Of a DNA stretch of 64,000 nt, positions 55,316 through 62,825 are shown piece after piece. Position 1 is the stretch's first letter. The number at the start of each line of letters is the position of its first letter. Location of the stretch: the NCBI RefSeq assembly GCF_003958645.1, contig NZ_RXLO01000001.1:62001-126000 (forward strand), in the 5' to 3' direction. The stretch comes from Chitinophaga rhizosphaerae (GTDB lineage: Bacteria; Bacteroidota; Bacteroidia; Chitinophagales; Chitinophagaceae). The notes beneath the pieces are model-generated. The model saw only the letters and a program-made list of their open reading frames with translations, made no database searches and was not told the DNA's origin. The translations under genes were made by a program, and so were the position numbers.

Positions 55316-56761
55316 TTATCCTACACTGCCTTCCAGCGTGATGGATAATAATTTTTGCGCTTCCACGGCAAATTCCATGGGCAGCTGGTTCAATACTTCT
55401 TTTGCGTACCCGTTCACGATCATGTTCACGGCCTGTTCATTGTCGATCCCGCGTTGGTTCAGGTAAAACACCTGGTCTTCCCCGATCTTGGACGTGGTGG
55501 CTTCGTGCTCTACCATCGCCGTGTTGTTTTTCGACTCGATGTAGGGGAAGGTATGCGCGCCGCAACGGTCGCCGATCAGCAGCGAATCGCACTGGGTAAA
55601 GTTGCGGGCGTTGGTGGCGTTGGGGCCTACCTTCACCAGGCCGCGGTAGGTATTGTGGCCGTGGCCGGCGGAAATTCCCTTCGAAATGATGCGGCTTTTG
55701 GTGTTTTTCCCGATGTGGACCATCTTGGTACCCGTATCGGCCACCTGTTTGTTGGCGGTAACGGCCACGGAATAGAACTCTCCGATGGAATTATCGCCCT
55801 GCAGGATAACGCCGGGGTATTTCCAGGTGATGGCGGAGCCGGTTTCCACTTGCGTCCAGGAGATCTTGGAGCTTTTGCCCTTGCAGATCCCGCGTTTGGT
55901 CACGAAGTTGTAGATACCGCCTTTCCCGTCTTTATCGCCGGGATACCAGTTCTGAACGGTAGAATATTTGATTTCCGCATGGTCCAGGGCGATGAGTTCC
56001 ACCACGGCTGCGTGCAGCTGGTTCTCGTCGCGCATGGGAGCGGTACAGCCTTCGAGGTAGCTTACGTAGGAGCTATCGTCGGCGATGATGAGCGTGCGCT
56101 CGAACTGGCCGGTATTTTTCGCGTTGATGCGGAAATAGGTAGACAGTTCCATGGGGCAGCGAACGCCTTTGGGAATATATACGAACGATCCGTCGGAGAA
56201 AACGGCGGAGTTCAGTGCGGCGTAGATATTGTCGGATTGGGGAACCACCGTGCCGAGGTACTTCTTCACCAGCTCGGGATGTTCCTGAACGGCTTCGCCG
56301 AAGGAGCAGAAAATGATCCCCAGCTCATGGAGCTGCGCTTTGAAGGTGGTAGCCACTGAAATGGAATCGAATACCGCGTCTACCGCTACGCCCGACAGCA
56401 TCTTCTGTTCTTCCAGCGGGATGCCGAGCTTTTCGAAGGTGCGGAGCAGTTCGGGGTCTACCTCGTCGAGGCTGTTGTATTTCACCTTGTTCTTCGGTGC
56501 GGCATAATAGGAAACCGCCTGGAAGTCAACTTCCGGCAATTTGAAATTCTGCCAGTTGGGCATAGTCAGTTTCTGGAAAAGCTGGAACCCCTTCAGCCGC
56601 CACTCCAGCAGCCATTCCGGCTCCTGCTTCTTGGCGGAAATGAAGCGGATGATGTCCTCGTTGAGGCCCGGGGGCGCAATATCCATTTCGATCTGCGTCT
56701 CAAACCCGAACTCGTACTCACGGCCTGCCAGTTCCTGTAATATGTCTTGTTCTGCGCTCAT
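55316..56761 (-). CDS. sufB: SufB scaffold subunit
   Basis: 481 residues, normal for SufB. '[18 protein letters not shown]' and '[20 protein letters not shown]' in the first half; the beta-helix core includes '[20 protein letters not shown]'-type strands, '[20 protein letters not shown]', and '[20 protein letters not shown]', with conserved Cys in '[20 protein letters not shown]'. First gene of the operon sufB-C-D-S-E-DUF59. The upstream region holds a tRNA-like relic and the divergent SufR-like gene. Confidence 0.97.
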   Translation of the reverse strand: MSAEQDILQELAGREYEFGFETQIEMDIAPPGLNEDIIRFISAKKQEPEWLLEWRLKGFQLFQKLTMPNWQNFKLPEVDFQAVSYYAAPKNKVKYNSLDEVDPELLRTFEKLGIPLEEQKMLSGVAVDAVFDSISVATTFKAQLHELGIIFCSFGEAVQEHPELVKKYLGTVVPQSDNIYAALNSAVFSDGSFVYIPKGVRCPMELSTYFRINAKNTGQFERTLIIADDSSYVSYLEGCTAPMRDENQLHAAVVELIALDHAEIKYSTVQNWYPGDKDGKGGIYNFVTKRGICKGKSSKISWTQVETGSAITWKYPGVILQGDNSIGEFYSVAVTANKQVADTGTKMVHIGKNTKSRIISKGISAGHGHNTYRGLVKVGPNATNARNFTQCDSLLIGDRCGAHTFPYIESKNNTAMVEHEATTSKIGEDQVFYLNQRGIDNEQAVNMIVNGYAKEVLNQLPMEFAVEAQKLLSITLEGSVG

Positions 56762-56813
56762 AATAATTATATACTCTACTAATCAGTTATTTCGAATTAA
56801 CTTTGCGGGGCCG

Positions 56814-56860
56814 TCGGGATGGCAGGATTCGAACCTGCGACCTTCCCCGCCTTTACCAAG
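56814..56860 (-). pseudogene. 3' half of a tRNA-like sequence in the suf leader
   Basis: On the minus strand: anticodon-loop-like TTGGTAA (GGT would be Thr), GGCGGGGA, variable GGTC, T-stem GCAGG, loop TTCGAAT, T-stem CCTGC, acceptor CATCCCG and discriminator A (56814). No matching 5' acceptor CGGGATG or D-arm is found upstream, and CCA is not encoded. So it is a relic or a tRNA-like leader element rather than a working tRNA gene. It lies 53 bases upstream of the sufB start. Confidence 0.7.
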
Positions 56861-56862
56861 TG

Positions 56863-56870
56863 CAAAGATA
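56863..56870 (-). promoter_or_regulatory. Candidate -7 box for the suf operon
   Basis: TATCTTTG on the minus strand matches TAnnTTTG fully. Transcription starting a few bases later would put the tRNA-like segment at the 5' end of the suf mRNA. No good -33 element is visible. Confidence 0.45.
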
Positions 56871-56929
56871 GCGTCCTGAAAGCGGTAATCCTCATCACTG
56901 GCCTATTTTCAAACCTTCCCGCTAATTTA

Positions 56930-56963
56930 TTTGCTTGAAATCCCGACAAAGTTACGATATTTG
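56930..56963 (+). promoter_or_regulatory. Candidate promoter of the SufR-like gene
   Basis: TTTG (56930-56933) and GATATTTG (56956-56963, one mismatch to TAnnTTTG) with a 22-base spacer; an alternative CTTG gives 18. The TTG start codon lies 20 bases downstream. Confidence 0.4.
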
Positions 56964-56983
56964 CGAATAAAGCAAGTAAAAAC

Positions 56984-57643
56984 TTGGATAATTATAAGGC
57001 ACATCATACCTCTTCCGCCGACCGGCTGTTACTGCTGCTCAAAACGAAAGGTCCCCTCACGACCGGGGCTGTTTCCGTAGAGCTGGGCATTACGGCGGAA
57101 GGCGCCCGGCAACATCTCCAGAAGCTGGCCGAAGAAGGTTGGGTGCTGTTCGAGTCCATCTCCCGCGGAGTGGGCCGCCCGTCGCTCGTTTGGAGCATTT
57201 CCGACAAGGGGAACCGCCGGTTCCCCGATACCCACGCCGAACTTACCGTTCAACTTATAGACACAATTCGTGATGTATTAGGTGTTGAAGCCCTTAATAA
57301 TGTGATTTCCGCCCGGGAATATAAAGTGTTGTTAAGGTATTACGACGAATTAAAAGAGGAAGAAGGGCTGGAGGCTAAAGTCCGCAAGTTCGCGGAGCTC
57401 CGCTCGCGCGACGGCTACCTGGCCGAATACCGCCGGGAAGGCGACGGCTGTTTTGTCATGATAGAGAATCATTGCCCCATTTGTGCCGCGGCTACCGCCT
57501 GCCACGACATCTGCAAGGTGGAATTGCAGACATTCCAGGAGATTTTCCGGGAATGGGGGACCATCGAGCGGCTGGACCATGTGCTCGAAGGCGCGCGCCA
57601 TTGCGCATACCGCATTACCCCGGCCACACCCATTGCCGGATAA
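56984..57643 (+). CDS. SufR-like winged-helix regulator with Fe-S-type cysteines
   Basis: 219 residues starting at TTG. N-terminal DeoR/ArsR-like winged helix ('GPLTTGAVSVELGITAEGAR', 'QHLQKLAEEGWVLFESISRG'). The C-terminal half has a cysteine set Cys164, Cys167, Cys173, Cys177 ('NHCPICAAATACHDICKVEL') plus Cys207 in 'GARHCAYRI', as in SufR, which binds an Fe-S cluster and represses suf when clusters are plentiful. It is transcribed divergently from sufB, so regulation of the operon and of itself is the natural inference. Confidence 0.88.
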   Translation: MDNYKAHHTSSADRLLLLLKTKGPLTTGAVSVELGITAEGARQHLQKLAEEGWVLFESISRGVGRPSLVWSISDKGNRRFPDTHAELTVQLIDTIRDVLGVEALNNVISAREYKVLLRYYDELKEEEGLEAKVRKFAELRSRDGYLAEYRREGDGCFVMIENHCPICAAATACHDICKVELQTFQEIFREWGTIERLDHVLEGARHCAYRITPATPIAG

Positions 57644-57767
57644 TTCCATTATTATTCAGAAAGGAAAGAAAGATCGAAACGATGGTTGTCCGTTAGGGCA
57701 GGATAGTACCAAATGCGTATGCGTGCCTGTTGCAACAGGTGCATATGAAGGGCTTGCGGGTCGATAT

Positions 57768-58028
57768 TCAATGCACGCTCATAAAACGATGCGTTTTTCC
57801 TTGCACCTGCGCTTCGCAACGAATATAGGCCTGTCGCACGGTTTCCATGTACGGAGTAGTGGTGTCAAACGACCTGGGCGTGTCGGAAGTGTCGCGGATA
57901 GCAGTGCCGGTTGCGATGGTGCACGCGTCCGGATGAACGAATAGTTCCTTCCAGTGGGCCGGTACGGGTTCCTCGACTGGTATCCCGGCTCCTCTCTTTT
58001 TGAAGATCTGCAATAATTTACCGAACAT
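57768..58028 (-). CDS. Small hypothetical protein
   Basis: 86 residues from the ATG at 58028 (a TTG at 58034 is in frame). It starts just after the stop codon of the interrupted membrane-protein gene, which suggests one transcript. Sequence is unremarkable: a short basic helix (MFGKLLQIFKKRGA), then Pro/Thr-rich segments with two cysteines. No family recognised. Confidence 0.45.
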   Translation of the reverse strand: MFGKLLQIFKKRGAGIPVEEPVPAHWKELFVHPDACTIATGTAIRDTSDTPRSFDTTTPYMETVRQAYIRCEAQVQGKTHRFMSVH

Positions 58029-58034
58029 CAGCAA

Positions 58035-58244
58035 TTAACGGTGGTTTTTCGCCGCGGCGAGTTTTTCCTTTGCCAGGCAGAAAACAAAGATGGTGAAAGC
58101 AATCAGCATCACGGGCATAGCGAAGCTGCCGATCCGCGACATAATGTCCGCGTTATTTCAGTGATTGATTTTGAAAGCGGCGCTGATCACGACTAATAAA
58201 GTGGCAATGATGGTCAGGGAAAGCGAGATTTTTTTCATGTTCAT
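58035..58244 (-). pseudogene. Small two-helix membrane protein gene with an in-frame TGA
   Basis: From the ATG at 58244 the frame reads MNMKKISLSLTIIATLLVV... to 'AAFKINH', then TGA at codon 29 (58158-58160), then continues in the same frame 'NNADIMSRIGSFAMPVMLIA' with a second hydrophobic helix and a basic end before TAA at 58035-58037. 'KINHW/KIMHW' motifs after a first helix are common in Bacteroidota membrane proteins, so the TGA most simply replaces a TGG Trp codon. A candidate -7 box (TATATTTA on the minus strand, 58278-58285) lies upstream. Either a nonsense mutation or a sequencing error. Confidence 0.65.
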
Positions 58245-58477
58245 GATTTCGGGTTAACGGCGATTGTAACCGTGAACTAAATATATGGAATAATTCATTG
58301 CGCCCCTAGCTTTTACGCCAGCACGAAAGCTTCAGTTTCGGTAGTGCGTTTTCCGTTTTTGCATGGTTTTGGGTGCAGGATATTTTACTGAAAGTTCGTA
58401 AGTCATTCATTTTCAATTTGATTAATAGTTGACGCGCATCCGGCATTTGCTTTGGCATACTGTCCGAAAATTGGATT

Positions 58478-58603
58478 ATGCCTACACATCGCGCTTACCG
58501 CAAACCGGTGCCTCCGCCGAAGAACAAGTGGATGTATTATGTGATCGCGGGTTCGTTTGCCCTGTCGGTCCTCATCCAGATCGTCATTCAACTTACCCAT
58601 TAA
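58478..58603 (+). CDS. Small single-pass membrane protein
   Basis: 41 residues from the ATG at 58478. A basic, proline-rich N-terminus (MPTHRAYRKPVPPPKNKW) is followed by one membrane helix ('YYVIAGSFALSVLIQIVIQL'). The stop codon is 2 bases from the next start, which suggests coupling. No family recognised. Confidence 0.55.
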   Translation: MPTHRAYRKPVPPPKNKWMYYVIAGSFALSVLIQIVIQLTH

Positions 58604-58605
58604 CC

Positions 58606-58977
58606 ATGCTGAATACTTACGAAGTTCCGGCGCTGATAGAAGACGCGTTGCCGGAGCTGCACAAACCCTTGCGTCAATTCCCCGCCATCTTTCATTTGTA
58701 TGAGACGATGGAATGCCTCCGCGACTACATGCTCCGCCAATGGCGCGATCAGAACATCCCTACGCTGGAGAAATGCCTCCGCGTAGCCGGAAGGCTGTAC
58801 GAACGCGGCAACCAGCGCGTCCGCGATGCGGTGGAAAAGATCATCGTTCCGGGGATCTCCCATGCGGAGGTCGGCGGACAGGCCGGCCGCATCCGGCTGT
58901 TTTCGCTCGTGCCCGCGCCGCTGTACCATCTTTTCATCCGTGAACATCTTAACCCGGAAGATCATGCACGCTCATAA
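58606..58977 (+). CDS. Helical hypothetical protein
   Basis: 123 residues from the ATG at 58606. Opening 'MLNTYEVPALIEDALPELHK', then amphipathic helices ('FHLYETMECLRDYMLRQW', 'TLEKCLRVAGRLYERGNQRV') and a final 'PLYHLFIREHLNPEDHARS'. It looks soluble with no catalytic motif. It overlaps the GNAT gene by 14 bases, so the two are translationally coupled. The ORF extends upstream to 58429, but that part lies over the small membrane gene and is not supported. Confidence 0.65.
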   Translation: MLNTYEVPALIEDALPELHKPLRQFPAIFHLYETMECLRDYMLRQWRDQNIPTLEKCLRVAGRLYERGNQRVRDAVEKIIVPGISHAEVGGQAGRIRLFSLVPAPLYHLFIREHLNPEDHARS

Positions 58978-59557
58978 TTTATTGTCTACCCCGGAAGCGG
59001 AACCTCCCGTCGTCGTTGAAGTGCGCACCGCCACACTGGCAGACGCGCGCTTCGCCACCCTTATCGCCGACACCATCAGTACTGCCGCAAATGCCCGCGG
59101 AACGGGTATTGCAGGCCGTACACCGGAAATGATCCGCGGCAAGATCGCACAGGGGAAGGCGGTCATGGCGCTGACGGCCGATGGCGAATGGGCCGGCTTT
59201 GCCTACATCGAAACCTGGGAAGGAGGGAAGTTCGTATCCAACAGCGGCCTCATCGTGCGGCCGGAACTCCGGGGCATGGGCGTGGCCGCGGCCGTGAAAC
59301 AGGCCGTCTTCCAACTGAGCCGGCAATTGTACCCTAATGCCGGGATCATCTCCATCACTACCAGCGCTGCGGTGATGAAATTGAACAGCAGACTGGGTTT
59401 CAGGCCGGTTTCCTTTGCAGAGGTTACGCAGGACGAAGCTTTCTGGGAAGGCTGCCGCAGCTGCGCCAACCACGGCATCCTCTGCGCGAAGGAACGGCGC
59501 GTTTGCCTCTGCACCGCGTTGCTGTACGATCCTGCAGAAAATGAAAGACCCGCATAA
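58964..59557 (+). CDS. GNAT family N-acetyltransferase with a cysteine-rich tail
   Basis: 197 residues from the ATG at 58964, overlapping the upstream gene. The acetyl-CoA motif is 'GLIVRPELRGMGVAAAVKQA' (about 96-115), preceded by 'GEWAGFAYIETWEGGKFVSN' and followed by 'VMKLNSRLGFRPVSFAE'. A C-terminal extension has Cys164, Cys167, Cys174, Cys181 and Cys183 ('CRSCANHGILC' and 'CLC'), a layout that could bind metal. Substrate unknown. Confidence 0.85.
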   Translation: MHAHNLLSTPEAEPPVVVEVRTATLADARFATLIADTISTAANARGTGIAGRTPEMIRGKIAQGKAVMALTADGEWAGFAYIETWEGGKFVSNSGLIVRPELRGMGVAAAVKQAVFQLSRQLYPNAGIISITTSAAVMKLNSRLGFRPVSFAEVTQDEAFWEGCRSCANHGILCAKERRVCLCTALLYDPAENERPA

Positions 59558-59616
59558 CGATCGTTGCAACATCAGAAATGGATTTATGTATCTTCAGGCA
59601 GTAAATCCTACATTTC

Positions 59617-61362
59617 ATGAAGTTCCCTGCCTGTATAACCGGAGCCTTGCTGAGCGGCGCTTTTGCCGCGGCGCAGGAAAATCCCGTCCGCCTCAACCAG
59701 TCCGGTTTTTATACCGCCGGGCCCAAACATGCGGTGGTCATGAGCCCTGTTACTTCCGGCCGTTTTTTCATCACCACGCCCAACGGGAGCGATACGGTAT
59801 TCAGCGGTGAGCTGCAGCCGGAAAAGATATCGCGTTATTCGGCGTCGCGTACGCGCATGGCTGATTTCAGCGATCTGGACAAGAAAGGGCGCTTCGTGCT
59901 GCGGGTGCCGGGAATGGCGGCTTCGTACCCCTTCGAAGTCGGTGATGCGCCTTATCGCGACCTGGCGGTAGCGGTGTTGAAAGGGTTTTATTTCCAGCGG
60001 GCTTCCATGCCATTGGAAGCGCAATACGCCGGCAAATGGGCGCGCCCGGCCGGGCATCCGGACACAAGGGTGCTGGTCCATCCGTCCGCCGCAGACAGCA
60101 AAAGACCGGCCGGTACGGTGATCGCTTCGCCCGGCGGCTGGTATGATGCCGGCGACTACAACAAATACATCGTCAACTCCGGCATTACGATGTACATGCT
60201 GCTGTCTGCCTACGAAAGTTTTCCCGCATATTTCGATCAGCTCAACGTCAACATTCCCGAAAGCGGCAACGGCGTTCCCGATATCCTCGACGAATCGCTG
60301 TACAACTTGCGCTGGATGATGACCATGCAAGACCCCAACGACGGCGGCGTTTACCACAAATGTACCAACGCCGAATTCGACAAAATGGTTATGCCGCACT
60401 GTGCCACCACGCAACCGAGGTATGTAGTACAGAAAAGCACGGCCGCCACCTGCGATTTCGCGGCGGTGATGGCCATCGCTTATCGTGTGTACGGAAAATT
60501 CGAACAGGCGTTCCCGGGGCTGGCAGACAGTTGCCGGAACGCTGCGGAGCAAGCCTGGAAATGGGCGGCCGACGAGAGGAACGCTAATTTATCATACAGC
60601 CAGGCTGCTATCAATAAAGCTGTTTCCCCTCGCATCCGGACCGGGGAATACGGCGACCGGTTCGTGGAGGATGAGTTGAGCTGGGCGGCTACGGAAATGT
60701 TGCTCGCATGGGGAGGATCAGGCGCCCGGTTTCCGATTGCCCGGGTAAATTACGGGATGCAATTACCGTCCTGGTGGAGCGTGCGGATGCTGGGCGACTG
60801 GTCTCTTTTCCGTTTCGCCGGGGAGAACGGCCGGAAGGATGAAATGCAAGCTTCCATCGTACACTTCGCGGACGAGTTGACCGGCCGTGCGGCACAGAAC
60901 GCGTTCGGGACGGTCATGGGGCAGACGGCGGGCGATTTCAACTGGGGCGGGAATGCGAACGCCGCTACGCAGGGGATTGCGCTGGTGTACGCCTACCTCG
61001 CCACCAAAGACCGTAAATATCTCGATTACGCCCTTTCCAACCTCGACTACCTGTTAGGCCGAAACGCAACGGGGTATTGCTTCGTGACGGGTTTCGGAGA
61101 AAAGCGGCCCATGCATCCGCATCACCGGCCATCGGTTGCCGACGGGATCGCAGACCCGGTGCCGGGGTTCCTGGTAGGCGGTCCGAATAGCAAGATGGAA
61201 GACGGCGCCCGTTACCCGTTCCGGGAAGTGGAAACAGCTTACGTAGACAGCGAATCCGCCTATGCGTGCAACGAAATTACCATCAACTGGAACGCGCCGC
61301 TGGTATTCCTGGTGAACGCATTGGAAGCGTTGAAAGTGGAAGCGGGGTATGTGAAGGAATAA
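59617..61362 (+). CDS. Exported GH9 family glycoside hydrolase (cellulase-like)
   Basis: 581 residues with a signal peptide to about residue 20. An N-terminal immunoglobulin-like CelD_N domain (about 22-110, 'PVRLNQSGFYTAGPKHAVVM') precedes an (alpha/alpha)6 barrel. Catalytic aspartates Asp177 and Asp180 lie in 'GGWYDAGDYNKYI'; His in 'RPMHPHHRPS' is the substrate-binding landmark; the general acid is Glu553 in 'YACNEITINWNAPL'. It is an inverting enzyme cutting beta-1,4-glucan or related chains in the periplasm or outside. A -7 box for the following gene lies just after its stop codon. Confidence 0.92.
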   Translation: MKFPACITGALLSGAFAAAQENPVRLNQSGFYTAGPKHAVVMSPVTSGRFFITTPNGSDTVFSGELQPEKISRYSASRTRMADFSDLDKKGRFVLRVPGMAASYPFEVGDAPYRDLAVAVLKGFYFQRASMPLEAQYAGKWARPAGHPDTRVLVHPSAADSKRPAGTVIASPGGWYDAGDYNKYIVNSGITMYMLLSAYESFPAYFDQLNVNIPESGNGVPDILDESLYNLRWMMTMQDPNDGGVYHKCTNAEFDKMVMPHCATTQPRYVVQKSTAATCDFAAVMAIAYRVYGKFEQAFPGLADSCRNAAEQAWKWAADERNANLSYSQAAINKAVSPRIRTGEYGDRFVEDELSWAATEMLLAWGGSGARFPIARVNYGMQLPSWWSVRMLGDWSLFRFAGENGRKDEMQASIVHFADELTGRAAQNAFGTVMGQTAGDFNWGGNANAATQGIALVYAYLATKDRKYLDYALSNLDYLLGRNATGYCFVTGFGEKRPMHPHHRPSVADGIADPVPGFLVGGPNSKMEDGARYPFREVETAYVDSESAYACNEITINWNAPLVFLVNALEALKVEAGYVKE

Positions 61363-61373
61363 GATAAACTTCC

Positions 61374-61381
61374 TTATTTTG
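61374..61381 (+). promoter_or_regulatory. -7 box before the DUF4421 gene
   Basis: TTATTTTG (one mismatch to TAnnTTTG) followed by CGG, 27 bases before the ATG at 61409. No clear -33 element. Confidence 0.35.
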
Positions 61382-61408
61382 CGGTCTGCGATCTAAATCC
61401 TCAGTCTC

Positions 61409-62485
61409 ATGCCTTTAGCCAGTACTTGCCTGGGATGGATGGCCTCCTGGGCCGGTGTCTTCCTTTTCCCGGCCGACAGTCTCCCGCACCGGGACTCCCT
61501 GCCGGTTGGGCGTCCGTACATTGAAAAGATCGGGGATCTGGCCACGGTAAAAGCGACATACAGCGAAGATCTCGAAGCACTGGCGCTGCTTACCCCGGGC
61601 CGCGACCTGGAGCTGGCGCCCAATGCCAGTGCGGCGGTGCATTTCGGTTTTTCGTACCGCTTTCTCTCGGTGGGTTTCAAGGTGGCGCCGCGGTTTTTGC
61701 CGGGGAGCGGAGATGAAGCATCGATGGGGAAGACGGCTGCGCGGGGAATGGCCCTGGGCTTCTCTTTCCGCCACTGGCAACAGGAATTCAGTTACAGCAG
61801 GACCAAAGGGTATTACCTCGAAAATACGGCGGATTACGTGCCCGGCTGGAAAGAGGGGATGCCGTACCTGCAGTTCCCTGACCTGCTGTTCAGGAACTTC
61901 CAAGGCATTACGGCTTATAATTTCAATCCCCGGTTTTCGGTGAACGCGGTGCTTACGCAAACGGAGCGCCAGCGCAGGAGCGCAGGCAGTTTCATTCCGC
62001 TGCTGCTATACCGGTATTATATCATAGACGACCGTTCGGTGCCGGTTTCGCCGGGCGGGGCCACGCAGAAGACGAACAATTTCGAAGTGTTACTCGGCGC
62101 GGGTTACCAGCATACTTTCGTGTGGCGGTACTGGTATGCATCGCTGGGCGTAACGCCGGGGGCCGGATATATTTTCACGAAACTGACGACGCGCTTTCCC
62201 GGCGGGCCGGCCGTCGATCATAGTCATACGCCGGCGTTCCGGGTAGACGGCCGCGCGGGGATCGGGTATAACGGTCAGCGGGTATACGCCGGAACGTATA
62301 TGAACGTTATCTCCAACGCTTCCCGGCAGGAAAACAACGCCGTCATCAACAGCGACAGCCGGCTCATTTTCCGGGTGTTCGTGGGATACCGCTTCCGTGC
62401 GCCGAAATTCCTTTCCCGGCCAATGGACCGGTTTAGGGAGATGTACGAGCGGAAGCTGGAGCGCCTCCGCGCGAGGGCGCATTAA
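61409..62485 (+). CDS. DUF4421 family outer membrane protein
   Basis: 358 residues. Hydrophobic start ('CLGWMASWAGVFLFPADS') may be an export signal. A linker 'YIEKIGDLATVKATYSEDLE' and repeated barrel strands ('VHFGFSYRFLSVGFKVAPRF', 'GMALGFSFRHWQQEFSYSRT', 'ITAYNFNPRFSVNAVLTQTE', 'VLLGAGYQHTFVWRYWYASL') match DUF4421. Its place after GH9 hints at no particular partner. Function unknown. Confidence 0.82.
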   Translation: MPLASTCLGWMASWAGVFLFPADSLPHRDSLPVGRPYIEKIGDLATVKATYSEDLEALALLTPGRDLELAPNASAAVHFGFSYRFLSVGFKVAPRFLPGSGDEASMGKTAARGMALGFSFRHWQQEFSYSRTKGYYLENTADYVPGWKEGMPYLQFPDLLFRNFQGITAYNFNPRFSVNAVLTQTERQRRSAGSFIPLLLYRYYIIDDRSVPVSPGGATQKTNNFEVLLGAGYQHTFVWRYWYASLGVTPGAGYIFTKLTTRFPGGPAVDHSHTPAFRVDGRAGIGYNGQRVYAGTYMNVISNASRQENNAVINSDSRLIFRVFVGYRFRAPKFLSRPMDRFREMYERKLERLRARAH

Positions 62486-62825
62486 TCTCCTTTCCAACGT
62501 TTTTTCAACTTAACTGCATTTTATTTCAATTACGAAAACAACTGCCATGGCCCGTTGTGGAGATGGTAACGTTTGCGCATCCCATTCCTGCCATCTTTTC
62601 CTGAAGAGAAAAAAGTTGCGCATATGAAACCGTTTCCTATATTTGTAATAGAATAGACTAGAATAACACAGTCTTTACGTAGTATCCTGCGGCGCTATTC
62701 CCGCACGGTCAACCAAAACTATTGCCATGAAACAGTTTCTTCCACGTAGTTGCGACAGCAGCTGAGGTTGTTTGCGTATTTCCAGGTATGAATAAATTCC
62801 ACAGCTACAACCAAAAGTAAAATCT
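62486..62825 (+). other. Intergenic region before the second SusC gene
   Basis: 340 bases. A promoter is recognisable at 62616-62645. Downstream of it are two short reading frames: 62625-62657 (MKPFPIFVIE) and 62727-62765 (MKQFLPRSCDSS). The second resembles the start of the following SusC protein (MQAYFSRSCHSR), so it may be a decayed duplicate start or leader peptide. No structured RNA is evident. Confidence 0.5.
62616..62645 (+). promoter_or_regulatory. Promoter of the second SusC-type gene
   Basis: TTG (62616-62618), a 19-base spacer, then a perfect TATATTTG (62638-62645). This leaves a leader of about 175 bases before the ATG at 62826. Confidence 0.6.

Noticed and set aside
56541-56879. 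112-codon ORF ending in a 'GWQDSNLRP' peptide
   Set aside because: The peptide is the translation of the tRNA-like sequence on the opposite strand and the rest overlaps sufB; not a protein gene.
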